Shown piece by piece: positions 38,432 through 47,868 of a stretch of DNA of 64,000 nucleotides. Position numbers and translations under genes: made by a program. How positions within the stretch are numbered: the stretch's first letter is position 1; each line of letters opens with the position of its first letter. This DNA is from Thermodesulfobacteriota bacterium (lineage in GTDB: Bacteria > Desulfobacterota > BSN033 > UBA1163): NCBI GenBank assembly GCA_026415035.1, contig JAOAHX010000004.1, positions 1 to 64,000 on the forward strand, in the 5' to 3' direction. The notes beneath the pieces are model-generated. The model was not told the origin of the DNA and made no database searches. It saw only the letters and a list, made by a program, of their open reading frames with translations.

Positions 38432-39475
38432 ATGGAAAGGGTGCGGCTCGGGTTGATCGGTTTGGGGCTCATGGGGGCTCCCCATGCCAGGACCTTGTCC
38501 AGGATTCCGGAGTGTCAACTTGTGGCCGCCTCGGACATCGACGAAAAACAGAAGGCGGTGACCGAGGAGATCGGGATCCGATTCTACCTCCATTATGAAG
38601 AGATGATCGAGAAGGAGGACCTCCAGGGGGTCGTCCTGGCCCTCCCCAACCCCCTCCATGCGCCCGTGGGGATCGTTTGTGCCCAAAAGGGGCTTCACCT
38701 CTTTGTGGAGAAGCCCATCGCTCAGAGCCTCTCCGAGGCCGATCGACTCATCGAAGCGGCCAAGCAGAACGGGGTTCGTATCCTCGTCGGACATCAGCGG
38801 AGATTTAGCAGCCTTGTCGAGAAGGCCCGGGAGATCGTCGCCGGAGGCGAGCTCGGAGGGTTGGTAGGGGTGACGGTGACTTGGGCCTTATTGAAGCCGG
38901 CATCTTATTTCGAGGGCCCCCTCTCTTGGAGAAAGGAGAAGGGCGGGGGACCGATTCTCATCAACCTGATCCACGAGATCGACAACCTCAGGTATATCTG
39001 CGGCGAGATCGATCAGGTCTTCGCCCTCGTGAGCAACGGGGTGAGAAATTTCCCCGTCGAAGACACCGCTGCCATCGCCCTCCGTTTCAGGAATGGGGCC
39101 CTCGGAACCATCTTCCTCTCGGATTGCACGCCTTCCCTCACCTCCTGGGAGGGGACGACCGGAGAAAACCCGCTCCTTTATCACGACTTCGGAAACTGCT
39201 ACGAGTTTTTCGGGACAGAGGGCTCCTTGCTCTTTCCCCAGATGAAGAGGCGCTACTACTCTGACCCTTCGAAAGTCGGTTGGAATTATCCCATCACGGA
39301 GCAGGGGTATAAAGTGGTCCGGGAGGACCCTTACGTCAAAGAATTCAGACATTTTTGCAGGGTCGTCCAGGGCCTGGAAGAGCCCCGGATCTCGGGAGAG
39401 GACGGAAGGAGGACGCTGGAGGTGACCCTGGCCATCCAGAGATCGGGGGAGACCGGCCAGCCCGTACAGCTTTAG
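38432..39475 (+). CDS. Gfo/Idh/MocA-family oxidoreductase, copy 2
   Basis: 347 aa, paralogue of the preceding gene with the same residue numbering: GLGLMG 10-15, Lys94 in EKPIA, His181 in INLIHEIDNLRYICGE, again with Ile at the usual Asp position. The two probably arose by tandem duplication and may form a heteromer or act on successive intermediates. The gene begins 23 nt after copy 1. Confidence 0.88.
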   Translation: MERVRLGLIGLGLMGAPHARTLSRIPECQLVAASDIDEKQKAVTEEIGIRFYLHYEEMIEKEDLQGVVLALPNPLHAPVGIVCAQKGLHLFVEKPIAQSLSEADRLIEAAKQNGVRILVGHQRRFSSLVEKAREIVAGGELGGLVGVTVTWALLKPASYFEGPLSWRKEKGGGPILINLIHEIDNLRYICGEIDQVFALVSNGVRNFPVEDTAAIALRFRNGALGTIFLSDCTPSLTSWEGTTGENPLLYHDFGNCYEFFGTEGSLLFPQMKRRYYSDPSKVGWNYPITEQGYKVVREDPYVKEFRHFCRVVQGLEEPRISGEDGRRTLEVTLAIQRSGETGQPVQL

Positions 39476-39528
39476 CCCTTCGGGAAGGAGACGGAAGAGA
39501 GTCGGAGGAGATGGAAGGAGGACCTTGG

Positions 39529-40560
39529 ATGAAAGCCCTTGTGAAGACCGCTCCGGAGGCGGGGGCCTTCGAGGTGAAGGAGGTTCCCATGCCGAAGCCG
39601 GGGCTAGGAGAGATCCTGGTCGAGGTGAAGGCGGCAAGCCTCTGCTACACGGACGTAGCCATTTTGGAAAACAAGTATAAAGGGCGAAAGCCCGTGCCCA
39701 TCCCCATCGTCCTGGGCCACGAGGGAGCCGGCGTGGTGGCAGCCCTTGGCGAGGGCGTGGAGAACGTCTCCGTGGGGGACAGGGTGGGGATGGAGGCCGT
39801 CTATGGGTGTGGGATCTGCGTCAATTGCCTCAACGGAAACACCAACATGTGTCCCAACTGGAGGCATGTGGGGATCACCTATGACGGAGTCTTTGCCGAA
39901 TATGTGGTGGTCCCGGCCCGCGCTGCCCATAAACTTCCCGATCATGTCTCCTTCATCGACGCAGCCTGCCTGGAACCCATCAGCCTGACGGTCCGGACGA
40001 TGGAACAGGTGAAGCCGATGGTCGGGGATACGGTGGTGATCTTCGGTCCCGGAGCCATCGGCCTCTTCCATCTCCAGGCCTTTAAGGCCGCAGGGGCCAG
40101 CCAGGTGATCATGATCGGGATCGATCAGGATGCGAACCGGTTCGAGAAGGCAAAGGAACTTGGCGCCGATCATATCCTCAACGTTCAAAGGGAAGATGTG
40201 GTCCAGCGGGTTCGCGAGCTGACCGAAGGCCTTGGAGCGGATATCGTCGTCGAAACGGCCAGCTCTCCTGCCGTGATTCCCCTGACGATCGAGGTGGCGG
40301 CTGCAAAGGGGAGGGTTTCCTTTTTCGGTCTCTATCCCGAAGCCACCCTAAGCCCCCTCACGATCGCCCGCAGCGGCCTGAGGATTTTCGGAGATGCGGG
40401 GTCGTTGCCCCGCTACTTCGTCAGAGCGGTCCGTTGGCTGAAGGACCGAAAGGTCCAGGCCGCCCCCCTCGCTACGAGGGTCTTTCGCCTTGAAGAGGCG
40501 AAGGAGGCCTTGGAGGCTTCTCGGAGGGGTGAGGTGGCAAAGGTGATCTTCGAGATTTAG
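39529..40560 (+). CDS. Zinc-dependent alcohol dehydrogenase, copy 1
   Basis: 343 aa from the ATG at 39529 (AAGGAGG, 8 nt); the frame is open much farther upstream but overlaps copy 2 of the preceding family. Medium-chain dehydrogenase/reductase. Catalytic zinc ligands are Cys39, His64 and Glu65. Structural zinc cysteines are Cys94, 97, 100 and 108. The dinucleotide fold has FGPGAIG. It is of the sorbitol/threonine dehydrogenase-like group, so it probably oxidises a secondary hydroxyl of a polyol or sugar acid. Confidence 0.88.
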   Translation: MKALVKTAPEAGAFEVKEVPMPKPGLGEILVEVKAASLCYTDVAILENKYKGRKPVPIPIVLGHEGAGVVAALGEGVENVSVGDRVGMEAVYGCGICVNCLNGNTNMCPNWRHVGITYDGVFAEYVVVPARAAHKLPDHVSFIDAACLEPISLTVRTMEQVKPMVGDTVVIFGPGAIGLFHLQAFKAAGASQVIMIGIDQDANRFEKAKELGADHILNVQREDVVQRVRELTEGLGADIVVETASSPAVIPLTIEVAAAKGRVSFFGLYPEATLSPLTIARSGLRIFGDAGSLPRYFVRAVRWLKDRKVQAAPLATRVFRLEEAKEALEASRRGEVAKVIFEI

Positions 40561-40589
40561 GGGAGGAGGGTCTCGCGAGGGAGCTTCCG

Positions 40590-41582
40590 ATGTTTGAGCT
40601 CTTTCTCGAAAAGCCCCAGGACTTAGAGATGAGGAAGGCCGCTTCGGCCCCTCCCCCAGGGGACCATGAGGTGAAGGTCAGGGTCCTCTACGGGGGGATC
40701 TGCGGATCCGACCTGAGGGTTTTCAGAGGCGCCATCCCCTATGCAAAATATCCCTGCCGTCCTGGCCACGAGATCTTGGGGACCGTGATCGAGGCGGGTA
40801 TGATGTCTCCCCATCCTGTCGGGAGCCGGGTTGTTTCGTATCCAAACACCTATTGCGGAAGTTGCGAATTCTGCCTAAAGGGCAAGACCAATCTCTGCAA
40901 AGAAAAACGCTCCTTCGGGGTGACCTGTGACGGTCTCTTCGCCCAGGAGATCACGATCGATTCCGAATTCGTCGTGCCCGTCCCCCCCGACCTGCCTGAT
41001 GAACGGGCGATCCTGGTGGAACCCTTTGCTGTCAATGTCCACGCCTTAAATCGAACCCCGATTCATAAGGAGATGTCGGTCGCCGTGATCGGTTGTGGCA
41101 CCGAGGGGCTGCTCGCGATCGCCCTGCTCAACCATCTGGGCGTGGAGATCACGGCGATGGACATCGTCCCGGAAAAGATGGAAAGGGCCAAGGGCTTCGG
41201 AGAGAGGATCCAGACCCTACACCCTGAGAGGGTTAAAGACGAGATGTTCGATCTCGTCGTGGAGGCCGCCGGCGTGAAGGCCTCGATCGAACAGGCCTTC
41301 GAGATCGTAAAACCGGGGGGCGTCGTCATCTCCCTCGGGATCATCGGAGAGGAGGTTCGATACCCTGCCCTACGGATCACCCGGGGCGAGATCACCATTT
41401 GCGGCACGATCATCTACACGAAAAGGGATTTTGAGGAAGCCATTGCACTTCTTCGAAATCCTGGGTTCGATATCGGCCCCGTTCTTTCGAAGATCGTGCC
41501 TCTGGGTCGATACCGGGAGGCCTTTTCCGATGCCTTAAGCGGAAAATTCGTCAAAATCGTTCTTGACTTCAGGGACGTGTGA
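40590..41582 (+). CDS. Zinc-dependent alcohol dehydrogenase, copy 2
   Basis: 330 aa, of the L-idonate/sorbitol dehydrogenase group. Catalytic ligands are Cys38, His60 and Glu61; structural cysteines are Cys89, 92, 95 and 103. The nucleotide motif is GCGTEG. It is more diverged from copy 1 than the two Gfo/Idh/MocA copies are from each other, so the two are not a recent duplication. It is the last gene of the catabolic cluster. Confidence 0.88.
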   Translation: MFELFLEKPQDLEMRKAASAPPPGDHEVKVRVLYGGICGSDLRVFRGAIPYAKYPCRPGHEILGTVIEAGMMSPHPVGSRVVSYPNTYCGSCEFCLKGKTNLCKEKRSFGVTCDGLFAQEITIDSEFVVPVPPDLPDERAILVEPFAVNVHALNRTPIHKEMSVAVIGCGTEGLLAIALLNHLGVEITAMDIVPEKMERAKGFGERIQTLHPERVKDEMFDLVVEAAGVKASIEQAFEIVKPGGVVISLGIIGEEVRYPALRITRGEITICGTIIYTKRDFEEAIALLRNPGFDIGPVLSKIVPLGRYREAFSDALSGKFVKIVLDFRDV

Positions 41583-41675
41583 CCTATTTTTCGAGCCCTC
41601 GCCTCGTCGTCTCCTTCTTTCTTCACCGCTCCAGATTCTTGACAATCCCTCGAAATTACCTTAGCCTTTTTGAGG

Positions 41676-42281
41676 ATGAAGCCCAGGTTGATCCTTGCCT
41701 CTGCCTCTCCAAGGCGGTTCGAACTCCTGAGGCAACTGGGCCTCGATTTCGAGGCGGTCCCCAGCGAGGTCGAAGAGGAATCCCTTCCCGGCGAATCCCC
41801 CCGCGATCACGTGACCCGGCTGGCCGGGGCGAAGGCCCTCGAGGTGGCCAAGCGCTTCCCGGAGGCCTGGGTGATCGGGGCGGATACCATCGTCTTCATC
41901 GACGGTCTCATCCTGGGAAAACCTAAGGGCAGGGAAGAGGCCATAAGGATGCTCAGGCTTCTCAGCGGGAGGGAGCATCGGGTCCTTTCGGGCCTATCGG
42001 TCCATCACCTTCTGAAAGGGAGGTCTGCGACCGAGGTTGTGGAATCCTCCGTCAGGATCAAAAGGCTCAGGCCCGAAGAGATGGAGTGGTATGTGGACAC
42101 CGGCGAGCCCTTCGACAAGGCCGGGGGCTATGGCGTTCAGGGGATCGGGGCGTTTATGATCGAGGCGGTAATGGGTTCCTATACGAACGTGGTCGGCCTA
42201 CCCCTGTGCGAGTTGATGGAGATGTTGCTGGGGCTTGGGGCCCTGACCATTTCGGAACAAGGATTCCGGATTTTGGATTGA
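41676..42281 (+). CDS. maf: Maf-family nucleoside triphosphate pyrophosphatase
   Basis: 201 aa from the ATG at 41676. The Maf motif LASASPRRFELLRQLG is at the start and GADTIVFIDGLILGKP in the middle, then DKAGGYGVQGIGAFMIEAVMGSYTNVVGLPL. It hydrolyses non-canonical or modified NTPs and affects septum formation in some bacteria. It sits upstream of yggS-type and the lysine genes. Confidence 0.93.
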   Translation: MKPRLILASASPRRFELLRQLGLDFEAVPSEVEEESLPGESPRDHVTRLAGAKALEVAKRFPEAWVIGADTIVFIDGLILGKPKGREEAIRMLRLLSGREHRVLSGLSVHHLLKGRSATEVVESSVRIKRLRPEEMEWYVDTGEPFDKAGGYGVQGIGAFMIEAVMGSYTNVVGLPLCELMEMLLGLGALTISEQGFRILD

Positions 42282-42354
42282 CGATCCGACCCCGTCACGA
42301 GGTTCGACGACCGAAGAGGAATCCCGACGAGGTGACGTCAATCCCAGAGAGACG

Positions 42355-43035
42355 ATGTCCACAATAAGGGAAAACTATTTACGGGTCCTGGAGAGGATCG
42401 AGAAGGCGGCCCGGAAGGCGGGAAGGGATCCCGGCGAGGTCAAGTTGGTTGCCGTTTCTAAGACGGTAGAGGTGGCCCGGATCCGGGAGGCGATCGAGGC
42501 CGGGGTGACCATCCTGGGCGAGAATTATGTCCAGGAGGCCCAGAAGAAGATCGAGGAGATCGGCAAAGCCGTCTCCTGGCATTTCATCGGCCACCTCCAG
42601 TCGAACAAGGCAAAATATGCCGTTCGACTTTTCGACCTGATCCACTCGGTCGATAGCCCGTCTCTGGCCGAGGAACTGAACCGGAGGGCAGAAAAGGAGG
42701 GTCGGAGGGTCGAGGTGATGATCGAGGTCAACCTCTCCGGAGAGGCAACCAAATTTGGGACCGAGGAAACGAAGGCCATCGAGCTTGCAGGCAGGATCCT
42801 CTCTCTGAACCATCTCGCCTTGGTAGGTCTGATGACCATGCCCCCCTATTTTGAGGATCCCGAACGGAGCCGGCCTTATTTCATCCAGCTCAGAGGGCTC
42901 GGGGAGAGGATGGCCCGCGAGGGAATCTTCCTTAAAGAGCTCTCCATGGGCATGTCGAACGACTTCGAGATCGCCATCGAGGAGGGGGCGACCTATGTGA
43001 GGGTGGGCACCGCCATCTTCGGTCCCCGAAAATAA
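42355..43035 (+). CDS. YggS-family PLP homeostasis protein
   Basis: 226 aa, a fold III PLP-binding barrel domain alone. The cofactor Lys lies in KLVAVSKTVE (about residue 36) and the phosphate-binding part in SMGMSNDFEIAIEEGATYVRVGTAIFG. It buffers PLP and amino acid levels. Its neighbours hemL and lysA are PLP enzymes, which fits. Confidence 0.94.
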   Translation: MSTIRENYLRVLERIEKAARKAGRDPGEVKLVAVSKTVEVARIREAIEAGVTILGENYVQEAQKKIEEIGKAVSWHFIGHLQSNKAKYAVRLFDLIHSVDSPSLAEELNRRAEKEGRRVEVMIEVNLSGEATKFGTEETKAIELAGRILSLNHLALVGLMTMPPYFEDPERSRPYFIQLRGLGERMAREGIFLKELSMGMSNDFEIAIEEGATYVRVGTAIFGPRK

Positions 43036-43062
43036 CATGGAGCTATTTCAGAGGAGTTACCG

Positions 43063-44094
43063 TTGAAAAAAAGGACCCTATTCCTTCTCTCGATCATGCT
43101 TTTTATAGGCGCGGGTTGCGGGCGGAAGGCGCCTCCTGTCCCGTGGTCTTCGATCGTCCCCAAAAGGATCGTCGATCTGGAAGCGAGGTCGAGGGAGGAG
43201 CGACTTCTTCTCGAATGGACCCTTCCCAAAGAGAACACCGACCGGTCCCCCCTGACCGATCTTGCCGGTTTTCGGGTCCTACGCTCCGAAGGGGACCTGT
43301 TCGGAGACCAATGCAGGGGGTGTGGAGAGAGATTTAACGTGGTGCACGAAGCCAAACTCGACCCGAAAGGAGAGGATAAAGGGAAGAGGATATCCCTCCT
43401 CTTCGAGGGCCTTGAGCCAAGAAAGGTCTATGTCTATCAGGTGGTGAGCTTTAACCGCAGGGGACATCCGAGCGCCCCATCGAATCCGGTGACGGTCTTC
43501 TGGGATCACCCCCCCCATCGTACCAGCGTGGTGAGAGGAGAACGGGGGGATAAGAGGGTCGATCTAAGCTGGGAGCCTGTCTTGGGGGCCACCGGTTACA
43601 ATGTCTACCGGAAGGCCGAAGGCGAGGAATTTCCTCTCCAGCCCATCAACCGGGAGGTATTGACCACGACCCAGTTTACGGATCTCACCGTCGAGAACGA
43701 CAGGCAGTATATCTACTCGGTCAGGGCGGTAAAGAGGGTCGTCAAGACCGATGTCGAGGGGAAAAGCTCCCTGAGCCTCCCCATCACCCCTACCGACCTC
43801 GTCCCTCCCTCCGCCCCTGTCGGCCTGGTCGCCATTCCCCTCAAGGACGGCATGGAACTGAACTGGAGGAGGAACAGGGAGCCAGACCTCCTGGGGTATT
43901 ACGTCTATCGGAGGAGGATCGGCGAGGAGGCGATGAGGAGGATCCATCCCGACCCCCTCCCCAAAGAGACCTATCTTGATAAGGACGTTCAGATCGGGCA
44001 AGAATACGAATATGCGGTGACGGCCGTGGATCGCTCGCCCCGCCGAAACGAAAGCCCCCTCTCCGAAGAGGTGAGGGTGAAGTACCTTTATTGA
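43063..44094 (+). CDS. Fibronectin type III lipoprotein
   Basis: 343 aa, starting at a TTG (43063). The signal peptide ends in IGAGC (Cys19), so it is lipidated. The mature part has Fn3-like repeats (for example ATGYNVYRKAEG and LLGYYVYRRR followed by Y-Y-V pattern). It lies just upstream of lysA, a common position for this lipoprotein in related genomes as I recall. An envelope role is likely; no enzyme motif is seen. Confidence 0.8.
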   Translation: MKKRTLFLLSIMLFIGAGCGRKAPPVPWSSIVPKRIVDLEARSREERLLLEWTLPKENTDRSPLTDLAGFRVLRSEGDLFGDQCRGCGERFNVVHEAKLDPKGEDKGKRISLLFEGLEPRKVYVYQVVSFNRRGHPSAPSNPVTVFWDHPPHRTSVVRGERGDKRVDLSWEPVLGATGYNVYRKAEGEEFPLQPINREVLTTTQFTDLTVENDRQYIYSVRAVKRVVKTDVEGKSSLSLPITPTDLVPPSAPVGLVAIPLKDGMELNWRRNREPDLLGYYVYRRRIGEEAMRRIHPDPLPKETYLDKDVQIGQEYEYAVTAVDRSPRRNESPLSEEVRVKYLY

Positions 44095-44177
44095 TGTGGG
44101 AAGGTATAATGCGTGGTTCGGAGCAAATGGTCATAGAATTTTAAGGCGACGGACTCCGAACCGATCAGGAGCGCCAG

Positions 44178-45437
44178 ATGCACTACTTCGAATACAAAAA
44201 CGGAGAACTTTATTGCGAGAGGGTTCCCGTGAGCCGGATCGCCCAGGAGGTCGGAACCCCCTTCTACCTTTACAGTTATCGGACCCTGGTCAGGCATTAT
44301 AAGGTCTTCAACGAGGCCTTCGAAGGGATCCCTCATCTCGTCTGCTACTCGATGAAGGCCAACTCCAACCTCTCTCTCATCCGGCTCTTCGTCAACCTCG
44401 GAAGCGGCGTCGATGTGGTCTCCGGAGGCGAACTCTACCGGGCCCTCAAGGCAGGAGCCGATCCGAAGAAGGTCGTCTTTTCAGGGGTGGGAAAGAGAGA
44501 GGACGAGATCGAGGAGGGTCTCGAGGCCGGCATCCTCATGTTCAATGTCGAATCGATGATGGAGCTCGAGAAGATCGACGAGGTGGCCGGCCGGATGAAC
44601 ACAAAGGCATCGGTGGCCATCCGGGTCAACCCCGACATCGATCCCAAAACCCATCCCTACATCACCACGGGCTTGAAGCAGAACAAGTTCGGCATCGACA
44701 TCCAGCGGGCCGCCCTGGCCTACCGCCGGGCCTCGGAACTGCCCAACCTGAAGGTCATCGGGATCGACTGCCATCTCGGGTCTCAACTGCTCGAGGTGGC
44801 CCCCTTCGTGGAGGCCCTCCGGAAGCTGAAGGACTTGGTCGATCAGTTGAGGAGAGAGGGGATGGAGATCCGCTACCTCGACCTGGGCGGCGGCCTTGGC
44901 ATCACCTACAATGACGAGGAGCCTCCCCATCCCTATGAATATGCCTCCAACATCCTCGACGAGATCCGCCATTTCGACTGTACCCTCATCCTCGAACCCG
45001 GCCGGGTGATCGTCGGCAATGCCGGCATCCTCGTCTCGAAGGTCCTCTACTTCAAGGAGAACGAGGAGAAGCGCTTTCTCATCGTCGATGCGGCCATGAA
45101 CGATCTGGTCCGGCCCAGTTATTATGGCTCCTTCCACCAGATCCTTCCCGTGAGGCAGGAGGCGCGGGAGGAAATCGCGGCCGATGTGGTGGGCCCGGTC
45201 TGCGAGTCTGCCGACTTTTTGGCCAAGGGGCGGAGGCTTCCTCATTTGAACCCCGGAGAGTTGATCGCGGTGATGAGCGCAGGGGCCTACGGGTTCGCCA
45301 TGTCGTCGAATTACAATTCGAGGCCTCGCGTGGCCGAGGTCCTCGTCCGGGACGACGAGATCCACGTGATTCGGAAGCGGGAGACCTACGAGGACCTGGT
45401 CAGGGGAGAAGAGATCCCGGAGTTTTTGAGAGGATGA
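44178..45437 (+). CDS. lysA: Diaminopimelate decarboxylase LysA
   Basis: 419 aa, fold III PLP enzyme making L-lysine from meso-DAP. The PLP Lys60 is in CYSMKANSN, the phosphate site is GGGLG in DLGGGLGITY, EPGR binds cofactor, and the substrate/catalytic Cys is in GPVCESADF. It overlaps dapF by 4 nt. Together with dapF and dapB it covers the late DAP/lysine pathway. Confidence 0.97.
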   Translation: MHYFEYKNGELYCERVPVSRIAQEVGTPFYLYSYRTLVRHYKVFNEAFEGIPHLVCYSMKANSNLSLIRLFVNLGSGVDVVSGGELYRALKAGADPKKVVFSGVGKREDEIEEGLEAGILMFNVESMMELEKIDEVAGRMNTKASVAIRVNPDIDPKTHPYITTGLKQNKFGIDIQRAALAYRRASELPNLKVIGIDCHLGSQLLEVAPFVEALRKLKDLVDQLRREGMEIRYLDLGGGLGITYNDEEPPHPYEYASNILDEIRHFDCTLILEPGRVIVGNAGILVSKVLYFKENEEKRFLIVDAAMNDLVRPSYYGSFHQILPVRQEAREEIAADVVGPVCESADFLAKGRRLPHLNPGELIAVMSAGAYGFAMSSNYNSRPRVAEVLVRDDEIHVIRKRETYEDLVRGEEIPEFLRG

Positions 45438-46270
45438 ATCGGAGGTTCCGGGTGAAGATTCCCTTCATGAAGATGAGCGGAAGCGGAAACGACTTCATCC
45501 TGATCGACCACCGGAAGCCCCTCATCGAGTCCCCTCAAATGGCCGAGTTCGCCCGGAAGGTCTGTCAGAGAAGGGTCTCCGTGGGCGCCGATGGGCTCAT
45601 CTTTGTCGAGCCATCGGAGCGGGCTGACTTCAAATGGCGTTTTTTCAACTCGGACGGAAGCGAAGCCGAGATGTGCGGAAATGGGGGCCGGTGTGTCGCC
45701 CGATTCGCCGTCCTCAAGGGGATCACGGGGCCGACGTTAACCTTCGAAACCCTCGCCGGAATCCTCACCGCGAGGGTCGATGGAAAGAGGGTGAAGCTGG
45801 AGATGACCCGACCCCACAGCCTCAAACTGGACGAACCGCTCCGGGTGGATGGACAGAGCCTGACGCTCTCGAGCCTCAATACCGGTGTTCCCCATGCGGT
45901 GATGTTCGTAGAGGACATCGAGACGATCGATGTCCTCCGACTGGGGAGGGCGATCCGAAACCATCCCCGATACGCCCCTTCAGGAACCAATGTGAATTTT
46001 GTCCGTTTGGAGGGGGAAGGGTTGTTGATCCGCACCTACGAGAGAGGGGTCGAAGATGAGACCCTCGCCTGCGGCACCGGCACCGTGGCCTCGGCCTTGG
46101 TCGCCGCCTTTAAAGGCCTGGTCAGCTCCCCGGTCCGGGTCAGGACCCGGGGCGGGGAGATCCTGACCGTCCATTTCGAAAAGGAAGGCGAAGAGGTGAA
46201 GCGGGTCTTTTTTGAAGGGGACGTCCACGTCATCTTTGAGGGAGAGATGTGGGAGGAGGCTTATCAATGA
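45434..46270 (+). CDS. dapF: Diaminopimelate epimerase DapF
   Basis: 278 aa that interconvert LL- and meso-DAP with two cysteines: Cys81 in EMCGNGGRC and Cys213 in LACGTGT. The MSGSGNDFILID start of the fold is at residues 14-25. The ATG at 45434 overlaps the lysA end; an internal Met at 12 would lose only a few residues. It overlaps dapB by 4 nt. Confidence 0.97.
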   Translation: MNRRFRVKIPFMKMSGSGNDFILIDHRKPLIESPQMAEFARKVCQRRVSVGADGLIFVEPSERADFKWRFFNSDGSEAEMCGNGGRCVARFAVLKGITGPTLTFETLAGILTARVDGKRVKLEMTRPHSLKLDEPLRVDGQSLTLSSLNTGVPHAVMFVEDIETIDVLRLGRAIRNHPRYAPSGTNVNFVRLEGEGLLIRTYERGVEDETLACGTGTVASALVAAFKGLVSSPVRVRTRGGEILTVHFEKEGEEVKRVFFEGDVHVIFEGEMWEEAYQ

Positions 46271-47076
46271 GCGAATCGATCAAAGCCATCGTAGTTGGAG
46301 CGGCAGGCAAGATGGGCAGCCGGATCCTTCACGTCCTGAGGGAGACATCCGGCATCGAACTCTCCCAGGCCATAGAAAGGCCCGATCACCCTTCCATGGG
46401 AGCCGATATCGGTGAGGTGGTGGGTTTAGGGAGGATCGGGATCCCCTTGGAAGGAAAGATCAAGAAGGGGATAGGGGACGTCATCATCAACTTCAGCAGT
46501 CCTACGGCGTCCCTTGAGAGCTTAGAGTTTGCCAAGGAGAACGGGCTTGCCATCGTCATCGGGACTACCGGGTTCAACCCCGAGCAGATGGGAAGGATCA
46601 GGGAGATGGCCGGAAGCGTTCGCTGCGTGCTTGCCCCCAATATGAGCGTGGGGATGAACCTGATGTTCCGCATCGTTCAGGACGTGGCCAGGGTCTTGGG
46701 CCAGGAGTACGATATCGAGATCCTCGAGGCCCACCACCGTCTGAAGAAGGACTCCCCGAGCGGGACGGCCTTGAAATTGGGGGAGGTGATCGCCGGTGCC
46801 GTCGGACGCAACCTCGAACAGGTGGCCGTCTATGGACGAAAGGGGATGACCGGCGAACGAACCCGGACGGAGATCGGGATGCAGGTGATCCGGGCGGGGG
46901 ACATCGTGGGTGAGCACACGGTTCTCTTCGGAGGGATCGGTGAGCGCCTGGAGATCACCCACCGCGCCCACAGCCGGGACAACTTTGCCCGGGGCGCGGT
47001 CAAGGCCGCCCTCTGGGTCGTGAAGCAACCCAATGGCCTCTATGACATGCAAGATGTCTTAGGATTGAAGAGATAA
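46267..47076 (+). CDS. dapB: 4-hydroxy-tetrahydrodipicolinate reductase DapB
   Basis: 269 aa from the ATG at 46267, translationally coupled to dapF (ATGA). It has the nucleotide-binding GAAGKMG motif at 11-17, the GTTGF loop and the catalytic region [18 protein letters not shown]. It reduces the DapA product with NAD(P)H. dapA itself is not in the window. Confidence 0.97.
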   Translation: MSESIKAIVVGAAGKMGSRILHVLRETSGIELSQAIERPDHPSMGADIGEVVGLGRIGIPLEGKIKKGIGDVIINFSSPTASLESLEFAKENGLAIVIGTTGFNPEQMGRIREMAGSVRCVLAPNMSVGMNLMFRIVQDVARVLGQEYDIEILEAHHRLKKDSPSGTALKLGEVIAGAVGRNLEQVAVYGRKGMTGERTRTEIGMQVIRAGDIVGEHTVLFGGIGERLEITHRAHSRDNFARGAVKAALWVVKQPNGLYDMQDVLGLKR

Positions 47077-47092
47077 TCGATTGGAGAACGAA

Positions 47093-47866
47093 ATGAAGAT
47101 CGTCAGGTACCAGGATAAGGAGGCAACGGGATGGGCGGTCCTCGAAGAGGGGATGATTCGCCCGATGGAGGGCGACCCTTTCGGGCCGCTCCGCCTTTCG
47201 TCCAAAGTCATGAAGCTCGAAGACGTTAAGCTCCTCGCCCCCTGCCTCCCCTCGAAGATTGTCGCTTTAGGGCTGAATTACCGGGATCATGCCGAGGAGG
47301 TGAAGCTCCCCATACCGGAAAAGCCCCTCCTCTTCCTGAAACCCTCGACCGCGGTGATCGGTCCAGGAGAGGGCATCGTCCATCCGAAGATGTCGAGGCG
47401 GGTCGATTACGAGGCTGAGCTTGCGGTCGTGATCGGCAAGAGGGCAAAGGCCGTCCCCGAAGAGAAGGCCAAGGAGTATATCCTCGGTTACACCTGTTTC
47501 AACGATGTGACTGCAAGGGATCTCCAGCCCAAAGATGGTCAGTGGACCCTCTCCAAGAGCTTCGATACCTTCGCCCCCATAGGCCCCTGGATCGTAACCG
47601 ATGTTGATCCGAGCGAATTGGAGATTTCGGCCTACCTCAACGGCCAGAGGCGGCAGCATTCCAATACGAAGAACCTCATCTTCAATCCCTTTCAGCTGGT
47701 GAGCTTCATCTCCCAGGTGATGACCCTTCTGCCAGGAGATGTCATCGCCACGGGCACGCCCTCCGGGATCGGGCCGATGGCGGTGGGCGACAGGGTGGAG
47801 GTGGTGATCGAGGGGATCGGCACGCTTGCCAACACGGTGGTCTCAGAAGGAGGAACGGGAGTCTAA
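47093..47866 (+). CDS. Fumarylacetoacetate hydrolase-family protein
   Basis: 257 aa from the ATG at 47093 (GGAG upstream); the TTG at 47081 is less likely. The FAH C-terminal fold shows [21 protein letters not shown] (metal Glu residues), [12 protein letters not shown] and [14 protein letters not shown]. The family includes 2-oxopent-4-enoate hydratases, acylpyruvases and oxaloacetate decarboxylases. No aromatic pathway gene is adjacent, so the acylpyruvase/oxaloacetate keto-enol tautomerase type is most likely. Confidence 0.88.
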   Translation: MKIVRYQDKEATGWAVLEEGMIRPMEGDPFGPLRLSSKVMKLEDVKLLAPCLPSKIVALGLNYRDHAEEVKLPIPEKPLLFLKPSTAVIGPGEGIVHPKMSRRVDYEAELAVVIGKRAKAVPEEKAKEYILGYTCFNDVTARDLQPKDGQWTLSKSFDTFAPIGPWIVTDVDPSELEISAYLNGQRRQHSNTKNLIFNPFQLVSFISQVMTLLPGDVIATGTPSGIGPMAVGDRVEVVIEGIGTLANTVVSEGGTGV

Positions 47867-47868
47867 AT

